From: Halobaculum saliterrae
GTDB taxonomy: Archaea > Halobacteriota > Halobacteria > Halobacteriales > Haloferacaceae
Assembly: GCF_009831625.1 (NCBI RefSeq)
Contig: NZ_WUUS01000005.1
Location: 1 to 64,000 of the forward strand
Direction of reading: 5' to 3'
DNA: 64,000 bases
The notes under the pieces were generated by a model. The model made no database searches. It had not been told where the DNA came from and saw only the letters and a program-made list of their open reading frames with translations. Shown one piece after another: positions 53,036-61,220 of the stretch. Within the stretch, counting starts at the first letter, position 1. Each line of letters opens with the position of its first letter. The position numbers and the translations under genes were made by a program.

Positions 53036-54211
53036 ATGGACCTGAACCGAAGAACGCTGCTCGGTGCGGGCGCGAGCGCGGTGGCGGCCGGCCTCGCCGG
53101 CTGTGCCGGCTCCGGAGACGACGGCACCGAGTCCCCCGAGTCCGACGAGGACGGATCGACCACGGAACCCGACGCGACGACGACGGCCCCGCCCGAGGAC
53201 ACCAGCTACACGGTGACGATGGCACCCGTCGGCGACGTGACTTTCGAGACTGTTCCGGAGACGTTCACCGTCTACGAGTCCGGGTACGCGGACATGGCGG
53301 CCGCGCTCGGCAAGGGCGACGATCTGCTCGCGGTCGGCAACACGGCCCGCTACTACACGGACCACTACGACGAACTCGACGGCGTCTCGGTGAACGAGGA
53401 GCCGACGCAGCTGCTGGGCGACTCCTTCGCGATCGACCGCGAGCTGTTCTACGAGCTGGACAGCGACGTGCACCTCATCGACCCGGAGTGGCTGATCAAC
53501 AACGGGTTCTTCAAGCTCGAACGGTCCGACGTCGACACCGTCGTCGAGGACGTGGGCCCGTTCATCGGGAACACCATCTTCCGGCGGACGGACCCGTGGC
53601 ACGACTACCGCTACTACACGCTGTACGAGGCGTTCGAGAAGGTCGCGCAGGTGTTCCAACGAACCGACCGCTACGAGGCCGTGAAAACGGTCCACGACGA
53701 CGCCATCGCGGAGGTGAGCGCGAGTCTCCCGAGCGCGGATCAGCGACCGAACGCCCTGCTGTGTTTCGGCGCCACGGACCAGCCGGAGCAGTTCTCCCCC
53801 TACCGGCTGACGGATCGCGGGACGAACAAGAAGCAGTTCCGCGACCTGGGGATCTCCGACGCGCTCGCGGGCACCGGCGTCAGCGGGCTCTCGACGAACG
53901 ACCGCGGTCAGATCGACTACGAGACCATGCTCGAGGTCGACCCGGACGTGCTTCTCGTCCGCGGCCACGAGACCAAGACCGAGGAGGAGTTCCGGAACAC
54001 GGTCGTCTCCTTCATGGAGGACCACGACGTCGCCTCGGAACTGACGGCGGTCCGGGAGGGACGCGTCTTCCGCGGCGGCCCGATCTACCAGGGCCCCCTC
54101 CAGCACCTGTTCAACCTCGAACGGTTCGCGAACCTGCTGTTCCCCGAGCAGTTCTCGGGCGAGTTGTTCTCACGTGACGACCTCGCGGCCGCGGTCCGGG
54201 GCGAGGCCTGA
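53036..54211 (+). CDS. Iron-siderophore ABC transporter binding lipoprotein 1
   Basis: A 391-residue FhuD/BtuF-type binding protein. LNRRTLLGAGASAVAAGLAGC is a Tat signal with lipobox, followed by an acidic linker (about residues 22-60). The core starts YTVTMAPVGDVTF and contains FYELDSDVHLIDPEWL, LEVDPDVLLV and VFRGGPIYQGPLQH, segments shared with the two paralogues at 54384 and 56728. It delivers ferric chelates to the FecCD permease at 58987. The leaderless start follows directly from the iron box. The ligand, probably a siderophore, is inferred. Confidence 0.82.
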   Translation: MDLNRRTLLGAGASAVAAGLAGCAGSGDDGTESPESDEDGSTTEPDATTTAPPEDTSYTVTMAPVGDVTFETVPETFTVYESGYADMAAALGKGDDLLAVGNTARYYTDHYDELDGVSVNEEPTQLLGDSFAIDRELFYELDSDVHLIDPEWLINNGFFKLERSDVDTVVEDVGPFIGNTIFRRTDPWHDYRYYTLYEAFEKVAQVFQRTDRYEAVKTVHDDAIAEVSASLPSADQRPNALLCFGATDQPEQFSPYRLTDRGTNKKQFRDLGISDALAGTGVSGLSTNDRGQIDYETMLEVDPDVLLVRGHETKTEEEFRNTVVSFMEDHDVASELTAVREGRVFRGGPIYQGPLQHLFNLERFANLLFPEQFSGELFSRDDLAAAVRGEA

Positions 54212-54362
54212 ACTGAGCCGCCGGGTCAACCGACGAACGGGACCCCGCGACGGCCGTCGACGCGATCACCGCGCCCGAGGAGGACGAGTGCCCTCACTGG
54301 GGCAACGCGACTCCGCCGGGCGCGCCGATGTGCCAGTCAGCGGGTCGCCGCGCTGATAATTT

Positions 54363-54378
54363 TTTAGGCCGACCGAAA
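54363..54378. promoter_or_regulatory. Iron-box palindrome, SBP2 promoter
   Basis: TTTAGGCCGACCGAAA overlaps the TATA-like run (ATAATTTTTTAGG) and ends five bases before the ATG at 54384. The spacing and sequence match the boxes at 53016 and 56707. No second upstream copy is visible at the distance seen for the other two binding-protein genes. Confidence 0.62.
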
Positions 54379-54383
54379 GCCAT

Positions 54384-55667
54384 ATGCGTGGCTGGGCGAA
54401 CCGCGTTCGTATGACCGATTCAACCGAGGGCAGCGGACCGTCCCGACGCGAGTTCGCGAGACTCGGCGGCGCGGTCGTCGCCGGCGGACTGCTCGCCGGC
54501 TGTACGGGCGAAAGCGACGAGCGATCGACGGAGAGCGAGGCGGCCACGGGGACCGCGACGGCGTCGACGACCGAGGCGACCCCCGAGGAGACGACGGCCG
54601 CAAGCGACGAGTTCGCCGTCTCGATGGCGCCGGTCGGGGAGGTGTCGTTCGAGTCCGTCCCGTCGAGCGTTTCGGTGTACAGCCTGCTGTACGCCGACAT
54701 GGCCGTGGCGTACGGCGCCGGCGACGCGGTGAACTCGCTTGGCTTCGACGCGGCCGCCGGCGGCAACACCCTCGACGCCTACTACGAACGCCTCGACGGC
54801 GTCTCGTTCGACTACGGCGACCTGACGCAGCTCAACACCGGGTCCGGCGAGATCCGCGTCGAGAAGGAGCTGTTCTACGAACTGGACTCGGACCTCCACC
54901 TCATGGACCCCGCGTTGCTCGACTCCTTCGACGGCTGGAATCGCGCCGACGTCGAGGAGGTCACCGGGAACGTCGCGCCGTTCTTCGGCAACACGTACAG
55001 CCGAACGCACGGCGAGCCCCCGGAGGAGTGGCGCGACGACTACGAGTACTACACGCTGTGGGACATCGCGGAGCGGGTTTCGCGAGTGTTCGGTGCGTCC
55101 GACCGCTACGAGGAACTGGCCGCGGTCCGCGAGGGGATGATCGACCGGATCCAGTCGGACCTGCCGCCCGAGTCGGAGCGGCCGTCTGTGGCGTCGGTGA
55201 TATTCGTCGACGGAACGTTCTACCCGTCGCAGATAAACGCCGACGGGTTCGCGAACGCCCACGTCAGGCCGCTGGGCGCGGTCGACGCGTTCGCCGGCAC
55301 GGACGCCGGCTTCGGCACGACGTACGACTACGAGACCTTGCTGGAGGTGGACCCGGACGTCATCCTCCACCAATACGGCATCGCATCCTACTACGACGTG
55401 GCGTCGATCCGGGAGACGATCGCGGGCGACCCCGTGGGCGGGGAGCTGACCGCGATCGAGAACGGCCGGTTCTACCCGTCGGGGACCCCGGTGCAGGGGC
55501 CGCTGATGAACCTCTTCCAGCTTGAGATGACGGCGAAGCAGCTGTACCCCGAGCAGTTCGGTGAGTGGCCGGAGTACGAGCACGGGGGCCCGTACCCGGA
55601 GATCCCCGAGGGAGAGCGGCTGTTCGACCGCCAGCGCGTCGCGGAGGCGGTCGCCGGGGAGGAGTGA
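54384..55667 (+). CDS. Iron-siderophore ABC transporter binding lipoprotein 2
   Basis: A 427-residue paralogue of the binding proteins on either side. SRREFARLGGAVVAGGLLAGC is a Tat signal with lipobox, preceded by an unusually long N-terminus. The ATG at 54384 is preferred to one at 54411 because it lies five bases after the iron box and about 25 bases after the TATA run, as in its paralogues. The core has FYELDSDLHLMDPALL, DPDVILHQYGIAS and FYPSGTPVQGPLMNL. A flavoprotein gene begins one base after its stop, so the two form one transcription unit. Confidence 0.82.
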   Translation: MRGWANRVRMTDSTEGSGPSRREFARLGGAVVAGGLLAGCTGESDERSTESEAATGTATASTTEATPEETTAASDEFAVSMAPVGEVSFESVPSSVSVYSLLYADMAVAYGAGDAVNSLGFDAAAGGNTLDAYYERLDGVSFDYGDLTQLNTGSGEIRVEKELFYELDSDLHLMDPALLDSFDGWNRADVEEVTGNVAPFFGNTYSRTHGEPPEEWRDDYEYYTLWDIAERVSRVFGASDRYEELAAVREGMIDRIQSDLPPESERPSVASVIFVDGTFYPSQINADGFANAHVRPLGAVDAFAGTDAGFGTTYDYETLLEVDPDVILHQYGIASYYDVASIRETIAGDPVGGELTAIENGRFYPSGTPVQGPLMNLFQLEMTAKQLYPEQFGEWPEYEHGGPYPEIPEGERLFDRQRVAEAVAGEE

Positions 55668-56651
55668 ATGGCCGACCGCGACGTGGCGGTCGTCGGCGGC
55701 GGGCCCGCGGGCGCGACGGCCGCCGTGTTCATCGCCCGCCGTGGTCTCGACACGGTCGTCTTCGACCGGGGACGCTCCTCGATCGCCCGGTGTGCGCACC
55801 TGGAGAACTACCCGGGGTTCCCCGAGGGGATCGACGTCGAGACGCTGTACGGCTTGCTCCACGATCACGCCGAGACGGCGGGTGCCGCGGTCATCGACGA
55901 CATGGTCGAGTCCGTCGAGCGTGCAGGCTCCGGGGACCCCGACGGCGACGACTCCGAACGCGAGGGGTTCATCGTCACGCCGCAGGAGGGCGACTCCGTC
56001 ACGGCTCGACGCGTCGTCGCAGCGACACGCTACGACGGGGAGTACCTCCGTGGCCTCGACGACGAGGACGCCATGTTCGAGGAGTACGAGCACGGCGGGG
56101 AGATCCACGAGTCGTTCGTGCGAGACTACGCCGACCGCGACGGGACGACCCCGGTCGAGGGGCTGTACGTCGCCTCCCCCTCCGAGGAGGCGGACATGCA
56201 GGCGGTCGTCGCGGCCGGCCGTGGCGCCCGCGTCGCGCGCCGCGTCGTCGCCGACGCCCGCATCGACGACGGCTGGTGGGAGGAGGCCGCACTGGGCTAC
56301 GACTGGCTGCGCCGGGAGGCGGCGCGCGACGACGAGTGGGCCGACCGCGACCGCTGGCGCGAGTGGTTCGACGATCACCACGGCGAGGACGCCCCCGTCG
56401 ACCCGGCCTCCGACCGCTTCCGGCGGGTCCGGGAGTCCTTCGTCGACAACCGGCTGGCCCAGTACGTCTCCGACGAGGATGTCGCCCGGCGGACCGAGCG
56501 GGGACACGTCGCCCTCGCGGGTCACCTCGACCCGGCCGCCGTCGCCGACGCGCACGACCCTGCGGACCTGCTCGACGAACTTGACGACGACGCGATACGC
56601 GGGTACCTCGACGGTCGGGTGGGACCGCCGGGGACGGAGACCGGCAAGTGA
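55668..56651 (+). CDS. TrxR-like FAD oxidoreductase in the iron operon
   Basis: A 327-residue flavoprotein: VAVVGGGPAGATAAVFIARRG binds FAD, SSIARCAHLENYPGFPEG is the second FAD contact, and GLYVASPSEEADMQAVVAAGRGARVA closes the FAD site. The middle lacks a separate NAD(P)H domain with a CxxC pair, so it is not a disulphide reductase of the normal kind; the fold resembles a shortened thioredoxin-reductase-like protein. About 100 helical C-terminal residues are unusual. Immediate linkage to the binding protein suggests reduction of ferric siderophore or handling of its ligand, which is inference. Confidence 0.72.
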   Translation: MADRDVAVVGGGPAGATAAVFIARRGLDTVVFDRGRSSIARCAHLENYPGFPEGIDVETLYGLLHDHAETAGAAVIDDMVESVERAGSGDPDGDDSEREGFIVTPQEGDSVTARRVVAATRYDGEYLRGLDDEDAMFEEYEHGGEIHESFVRDYADRDGTTPVEGLYVASPSEEADMQAVVAAGRGARVARRVVADARIDDGWWEEAALGYDWLRREAARDDEWADRDRWREWFDDHHGEDAPVDPASDRFRRVRESFVDNRLAQYVSDEDVARRTERGHVALAGHLDPAAVADAHDPADLLDELDDDAIRGYLDGRVGPPGTETGK

Positions 56652-56671
56652 TCGGGGGTCAGGGACGGCTT

Positions 56672-56687
56672 TTTTGGCTAGCCTAAA
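56672..56687. promoter_or_regulatory. Upstream iron-box palindrome, SBP3 promoter
   Basis: TTTTGGCTAGCCTAAA is a near-perfect palindrome, the best match in the window to the DtxR/IdeR half-site AGGCTAGCCT. It lies 35 bases upstream of the second copy and 21 bases after the flavoprotein stop. A T-run directly before it may also serve as a terminator for the upstream operon. Confidence 0.65.
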
Positions 56688-56706
56688 GATCGGAACCACT
56701 ATATTG

Positions 56707-56722
56707 TTTAGGCCGGCCGAAT
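56707..56722. promoter_or_regulatory. Iron-box palindrome overlapping the SBP3 promoter
   Basis: TTTAGGCCGGCCGAAT overlaps the TATA region (TATATTG) and ends five bases before the ATG at 56728. Its position relative to the upstream copy repeats the arrangement at 52980-53031. Confidence 0.65.
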
Positions 56723-56727
56723 CGAGT

Positions 56728-57927
56728 ATGGTCGAGAACGAACCATCGGACCGGACACCGACGCGCAGGGACTGCGTGAAGTACGGCGGCGCGGTCGTCG
56801 GCGGCGGTCTCCTCGCCGGTTGTACAGGCGGGAGCGACGGCGACCCCGCCACCGACACGGCCGGCGGCGACGTGGACACGCCGACCAGAACGACCGAGGA
56901 CCCCTCCTACACCGTGACGATGGAGCCGATGGGCGGGGTGAGGTTCGAGAGCCCGCCCGAGCGGTGGATGGCGTACTTCAGTACCTACGGCGACATGGCC
57001 ATCGCGCTCGGCCAGCTCGACGGTCTCGGCGGCCTCATCTACACCGAGAACTGGCCGACGGGCTTCTTCGACGCGCTCCCCGACGTCGACGTCGACCTCT
57101 CGGACGTCCCGCAGCTCATGGGCGAGGGCGACATCGACAAGGAGGCGTTCTACGAGCTGGACTCCGACGTCCACCTGTTCGACCCGAACTTCATCCAGCT
57201 GCTCGACGACGACTGGAGCGACGAGGACTTCGCGGAGATCGCGGAGAACGTCGGCCCCATCGTCGGCAACTCCATCCGGCGCCGCGGCGACGACTGGCAC
57301 GACTACCCATACTACTCGCTGTACGAGGCGTTCGGGACGATCGCGGAGGTGTTCGACGAGCGCGAGCGATACGAGGCGCTGAAGGAAGTCCACGACGAGA
57401 CGCTCTCGACGGTCCGCTCGGAGCTGCCTCCCGAGGGGGAGCGACCGAGCGTCGGCCTGCTGTCGGTCAACTCCGACTTCGAGGACGGCTCCTTCTACGC
57501 GTACCCGGTCCACGGCGGCAACGGCCACAAGCAGTACCGCGATCTGGGGATGCGCGGGGCGTTCGACGACGAGATCGACGGCAGCTACGCGCAGTGGGAC
57601 TACGAACAGCTCCTGGAGGTCGACCCCGACGTGCTCCTGTTCCAGTACGGCTTCTCGCACGTCTCGACCGAGGAGTTCGAGGCGCGCATGGAGCGCATGC
57701 GAGACGATCCGGTCGGGAGCCAGCTCTCAGCAGTCCGGAACGAGCGGCTCTACCGCGGCGGCACCTCCTACCAGGGGCCGATCATCAACCTCTTCCAGAC
57801 GGAGATCGCCGCCAAGCAGTTCTACCCGGAGCAGTTCGGCGAGTGGCGCGGGGTCGGCGAGACCCCCGAGGACGAACAGGTGTTCGACCACGGGCGCGTG
57901 GCCGACGTCGTCACCGGCGATATCTGA
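56728..57927 (+). CDS. Iron-siderophore ABC transporter binding lipoprotein 3
   Basis: A 399-residue paralogue. TRRDCVKYGGAVVGGGLLAGC is a Tat signal with lipobox. The core has YTVTMEPMGGVRF, FYELDSDVHLFDPNFI, LEVDPDVLLFQYGF and LYRGGTSYQGPIINLF. An extra Cys in the signal (RRDC) is unusual but upstream of cleavage. It is preceded by two iron boxes and leaderless. The three paralogues share the general fold but differ strongly in the ligand-cleft segments, so they may accept different ferric chelates. Confidence 0.82.
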   Translation: MVENEPSDRTPTRRDCVKYGGAVVGGGLLAGCTGGSDGDPATDTAGGDVDTPTRTTEDPSYTVTMEPMGGVRFESPPERWMAYFSTYGDMAIALGQLDGLGGLIYTENWPTGFFDALPDVDVDLSDVPQLMGEGDIDKEAFYELDSDVHLFDPNFIQLLDDDWSDEDFAEIAENVGPIVGNSIRRRGDDWHDYPYYSLYEAFGTIAEVFDERERYEALKEVHDETLSTVRSELPPEGERPSVGLLSVNSDFEDGSFYAYPVHGGNGHKQYRDLGMRGAFDDEIDGSYAQWDYEQLLEVDPDVLLFQYGFSHVSTEEFEARMERMRDDPVGSQLSAVRNERLYRGGTSYQGPIINLFQTEIAAKQFYPEQFGEWRGVGETPEDEQVFDHGRVADVVTGDI

Positions 57928-58008
57928 CGTCGTCCGGCCCGGTCGCGCGCGACCCCGTCCGTCAGTTCCCGAACAGCCCACGACACCCCGACTCGCGACA
58001 CTCAACGG

Positions 58009-58911
58009 ATGATCGGAACCACCCTCGGCGACCTCAGACGGCACATCGAGTCGCTCGCGAACCCGTCCGGCGAGTTCCGGCTGATCTGCGCGCGAACCGG
58101 CGATCGGCCGGTGCCGGCGGACGGCCTCGCCTTCGACGGGCGGGCGACCGCGCGGGCGGCCGCACGGAGCACCGAGCAGTACCGCGCGGCCCTCCGCCGA
58201 TACGACCCACAGCTCCCGGTGTACGACGTGATCGCCTGCCAAGTGACGGATGAGATCACGCCACCCGATCGCGCCGGCGCCGACGCCGAAGGCGGACCCG
58301 GAAACGGACCCGAGCGAGTCGCCGATGACGCGACCGCGCGCTCGGCGATCGACTACTGCCACACGGTCGCCGGCGTCGTGTTCGAGGCCATCGCCGACTC
58401 GCCGCACACGGCCCTACAGGACGCTATCATGGACACGTACCTGGAGTCGGCGGAGGAGCTCGACGAGCCGGACGACCTCTGTCTCCGGCTGCTGGGGAGC
58501 ATCGCCGCGGAGCTGTCCGCCCGCCTCGACGGCCCGGAGCTGGTCGACGTACTGTGTGCCGCGGGCGAACGGATGCCGGTTCCCGACCTGGAGGACGACG
58601 ACCCGGTCGCCGCGGCGCTCGCCGAACTGGAGTCGGCCGGCATGCTCGGCTCCTACGAGGTGTCCGCGCCGTCGGTCGACATCGACGCGTCGGCGCGCCG
58701 GTGGCACGTCGACCTCGAGGGGTACGCGCTCGCGGGCGACGACCGGCTCGTAACGCTCCCGGTCGTCGTCTCGCTGTTCCGCCGGGCGTCCGTCCGCTCG
58801 ATCGCCGTCACGTCCGTCGATCGAGGGGACGAGGGTCGGTGGACGCTCACGGTGACGACGAACGGGAGCGACGACCCGACCGGCCTGACCAGCGTCCCCG
58901 GCCGGTCCTGA
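58009..58911 (+). CDS. Conserved haloarchaeal protein (DUF7551 type)
   Basis: A 300-residue soluble acidic protein. The N-terminus (MIGTTLGDLRRHIESLA, then RLICARTGDRPVPADGLAFDGRATARAAA) matches a haloarchaeal family, I believe DUF7551, that frequently sits beside iron transporters. YDVIACQV and a helical middle with AIDYCHTVAGVVFEAIADSPH (two possible metal ligands) follow. No membrane segment or known catalytic motif is visible. It lies 81 bases after SBP3 and 75 bases before the permease without an own iron box, so it may be read through from SBP3. Function unknown. Confidence 0.65.
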   Translation: MIGTTLGDLRRHIESLANPSGEFRLICARTGDRPVPADGLAFDGRATARAAARSTEQYRAALRRYDPQLPVYDVIACQVTDEITPPDRAGADAEGGPGNGPERVADDATARSAIDYCHTVAGVVFEAIADSPHTALQDAIMDTYLESAEELDEPDDLCLRLLGSIAAELSARLDGPELVDVLCAAGERMPVPDLEDDDPVAAALAELESAGMLGSYEVSAPSVDIDASARRWHVDLEGYALAGDDRLVTLPVVVSLFRRASVRSIAVTSVDRGDEGRWTLTVTTNGSDDPTGLTSVPGRS

Positions 58912-58944
58912 TCCGTGTCGCCCGCTTCGACACGCTTTTCAATA

Positions 58945-58960
58945 CTTAGGTCGGCCTAAA
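58945..58960. promoter_or_regulatory. Iron-box palindrome at the permease promoter
   Basis: CTTAGGTCGGCCTAAA, with half-sites TTAGG and CCTAA, is the closest match to the DtxR/IdeR consensus among the downstream copies. An AT-rich TTTTCAATACTTA precedes it as TATA region. It ends four bases before an ATG at 58965. Confidence 0.65.
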
Positions 58961-58964
58961 GTGT

Positions 58965-58997
58965 ATGCAACGCGTGGGGATCTGTCGTGGCCGGTGA
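58965..58997 (+). CDS. Possible leaderless short ORF before the permease
   Basis: The ATG at 58965 opens a ten-codon frame (MQRVGICRGR) whose stop overlaps the first codons of the FecCD permease in another frame. It stands four bases after the iron box, exactly where the binding-protein genes have their leaderless starts. It could couple initiation of the permease, or it could be a chance frame, or a relic of a shifted N-terminus. Confidence 0.35.
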   Translation: MQRVGICRGR

Positions 58998-60135
58998 GAC
59001 GCGAACGAGGGTCCCCGAGGTGGAGAGCCGGTTCGAGTGGTTCGACGCCTCGTTGGTGACCGTGATGGTCGCGAGCACGGCGGTCGTCGTAGCGTCGGGG
59101 CTCGTGCAGGTGAGCTTCGGTGCGTTCACGATGTCCGTCGGAACGGCGTGGTCCGCGGTGTTCGACCCGCTGGTGTGGACGAACCCGCAGGTGCTCCTGC
59201 GCCTGTTCCTCGGCGAGGGGTTCGGCAACGCGGTCGCGAGCGGGCTCGGCCTCTCGACGGCGACGGTCGACCTTCCGAAGGAGACGCTCATCGTCTGGCA
59301 GATCCGGATGCCGCGGGTGCTCGTCGGGGTGCTCGTCGGCGCCAACCTCGCTGTCTCGGGGGCGGTCTTCCAGGCGGTCACCAGGAACGAACTCGCGTCG
59401 CCGTTCATCCTGGGCGTCTCCGCGGGCGCGGGACTGGCGATCCTCCTGTCGCTGATCGTCTTCACCGGACTCGCCGCGTTCCTCCCCCTCGTCGCCGCCG
59501 GCGGCGGCGCCGTCGCCTTCGTCCTCGTGTACGCCATCGCGTGGAAGGGCGGAACCAACCCGGTCAGGCTGATCCTCGCGGGCGTCATCGTCTCGACGGT
59601 GTTCGGGTCGCTCCAGACGGCGCTGTTCTTCTTCGCGGACGACCTCGGCGTCGTTCAGTCGGCCATCGCGTGGACGACCGGATCGCTCACGGGCGTCGAC
59701 TGGGAGCAAGTGCGGATGGCGCTCCCGTGGACGTTCATCGCGGTGCCGCTGACGCTCGTCGGAGCCAGACAGCTCAACGTCCTCCTGCTCGGCGAGCGAA
59801 CCGCCCGTTCGCTGGGGATGTCCGTCGAGCGCGTTCGCTTCGCGCTGTCGGCGGTCGCGGTGCTGGCGGCCGGTACCGCGATCGCCGTCGCCGGCATCGT
59901 CGGCTTCGTCGGCCTCATCGTCCCGCACATGGTCCGCCAGCTCGTCGGCTCCGACTACAAGCGCCTCGTCGTCGCCTGCGTGTTCGCGGGCCCGGCGCTC
60001 GTCACGCTCGCGGACGTGGGTGCTCGGCTGGCGCTCTCGCCCGCACAGCTCCCGGTGGGCATCGTCACGGGTCTCATCGGCGGCCCGTACTTCCTGTACC
60101 TGATGCGCAAGCAGGACGGGCTGGGGGACCTATGA
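58987..60135 (+). CDS. FecCD-family iron-siderophore ABC permease
   Basis: A 382-residue protein with about nine to ten hydrophobic helices. Family landmarks are IRMPRVLVGVLVGANLAVSGAVFQAVTRNELASPFILGVSAGAG, GVIVSTVFGSLQTALFFF, and FVGLIVPHMVRQLVGSDYKRLV, the last contacting the ATPase. It probably works as a homodimer, as only one permease gene is present. The GTG at 58987 is the first start in frame, and the ATP-binding gene overlaps its stop by ATGA. It would serve all three binding proteins. Confidence 0.9.
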   Translation: MAGETRTRVPEVESRFEWFDASLVTVMVASTAVVVASGLVQVSFGAFTMSVGTAWSAVFDPLVWTNPQVLLRLFLGEGFGNAVASGLGLSTATVDLPKETLIVWQIRMPRVLVGVLVGANLAVSGAVFQAVTRNELASPFILGVSAGAGLAILLSLIVFTGLAAFLPLVAAGGGAVAFVLVYAIAWKGGTNPVRLILAGVIVSTVFGSLQTALFFFADDLGVVQSAIAWTTGSLTGVDWEQVRMALPWTFIAVPLTLVGARQLNVLLLGERTARSLGMSVERVRFALSAVAVLAAGTAIAVAGIVGFVGLIVPHMVRQLVGSDYKRLVVACVFAGPALVTLADVGARLALSPAQLPVGIVTGLIGGPYFLYLMRKQDGLGDL

Positions 60136-61112
60136 CTCGCGACGACACACACGGGACCGACGGCACGGATACCGGGACGGACGCCCCGGCGGATGCCGCC
60201 CGCGGCGACGGCGGCGCCGCGGTCGAGCCGGTCGAACCGGCGGCCGACCACACGGGGAACGACGGAAGCAGGGTCAGCGAGACCGGACCCGTTGACCCTG
60301 CGACGACGAGCGACGCCCCCGAGGACTCGCCGCCGCTGTCGATCAGCGACGTCGCGCTGTCGTACGGCGACGGCGACCCCGTCGTCGAGGCCGACCGACT
60401 GGAGGTTCCCGCCGGCGAGATCACGGCGCTGATCGGCCCGAACGGGAGCGGCAAGTCGACGCTGTTGAAGTCGATGAACGCGGAGCTGTCCCCGGACCGC
60501 GGGGCGGTGACGTTCGACGGCCGGGACGTGGAGGAGTACGACACGACCGAGCTGGCCCGGAGGCTCGGCCTGCTCTCGCAGGACCACGCCGCTCCGGGGT
60601 CGACGACGGTGCGGGAGCTGGCGACCCACGGCCGGTACCCCCACCGCGGCTTCTTCGACGGGATGAGCGAGGAGGACTACCGCGCTGTCGACCGCGCGAT
60701 CGAGCGCGTCGGCGTCGGGCACCTCGCCGACCGGCCGGTCGGGGATCTCTCCGGGGGGCAGGGCCAACTCGCCTGGCTGGCGATGGTGCTCGCACAGGAG
60801 ACAGACGCGCTGTTGCTCGACGAGCCGACGACGTTCCTCGACCTCCACCACCAGCTCCGCGTCCTCGACGCCGTCCGCGAGCTGAATGAGGACTACGGCG
60901 TCACCGTCTGCGTGGTGCTCCACGACATCGGGCAGGCCGCCCGCTTCGCGGACAACCTCATCGCGCTCAAGGACGGCGAGCCGTACGAGTGGGGACCGCC
61001 GGACGAGGTCATCAACGAACAGCTCCTCCGTGACGTGTTCGGCGTCGAGGCCGAGGTCGGGTTCGGTCCCAACGGACCGAGTGTCACCCCGAGGCGGGCG
61101 ATCGACGAGTAG
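60132..61112 (+). CDS. Iron-siderophore ABC transporter ATP-binding protein
   Basis: A 326-residue FecE/FhuC-type ATPase. A 67-residue acidic disordered N-terminus (haloarchaeal) precedes Walker A GPNGSGKST (residues 102-110), the Q-loop LLSQDHAAPGSTTVRE, the signature LSGGQGQLAWLAMVLAQ, Walker B ALLLDEPTTFLDL and the His switch VVLHDIGQAARF. The signature has Gly in place of the usual Arg of LSGGQRQ, a known minor variation. It energises the permease upstream. The start overlaps the permease stop by ATGA. Confidence 0.92.
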   Translation: MTRDDTHGTDGTDTGTDAPADAARGDGGAAVEPVEPAADHTGNDGSRVSETGPVDPATTSDAPEDSPPLSISDVALSYGDGDPVVEADRLEVPAGEITALIGPNGSGKSTLLKSMNAELSPDRGAVTFDGRDVEEYDTTELARRLGLLSQDHAAPGSTTVRELATHGRYPHRGFFDGMSEEDYRAVDRAIERVGVGHLADRPVGDLSGGQGQLAWLAMVLAQETDALLLDEPTTFLDLHHQLRVLDAVRELNEDYGVTVCVVLHDIGQAARFADNLIALKDGEPYEWGPPDEVINEQLLRDVFGVEAEVGFGPNGPSVTPRRAIDE

Positions 61113-61220
61113 CCGTAACGTTCTCGGCCTCGTCGTCCTCCGGAGGCCGTCGGTCGTCCCGCGTGCTCGTCCGGGAACGCAACGGTAAACCGTCGCCACT
61201 GCGCAGTTCCGCCGACTCCC

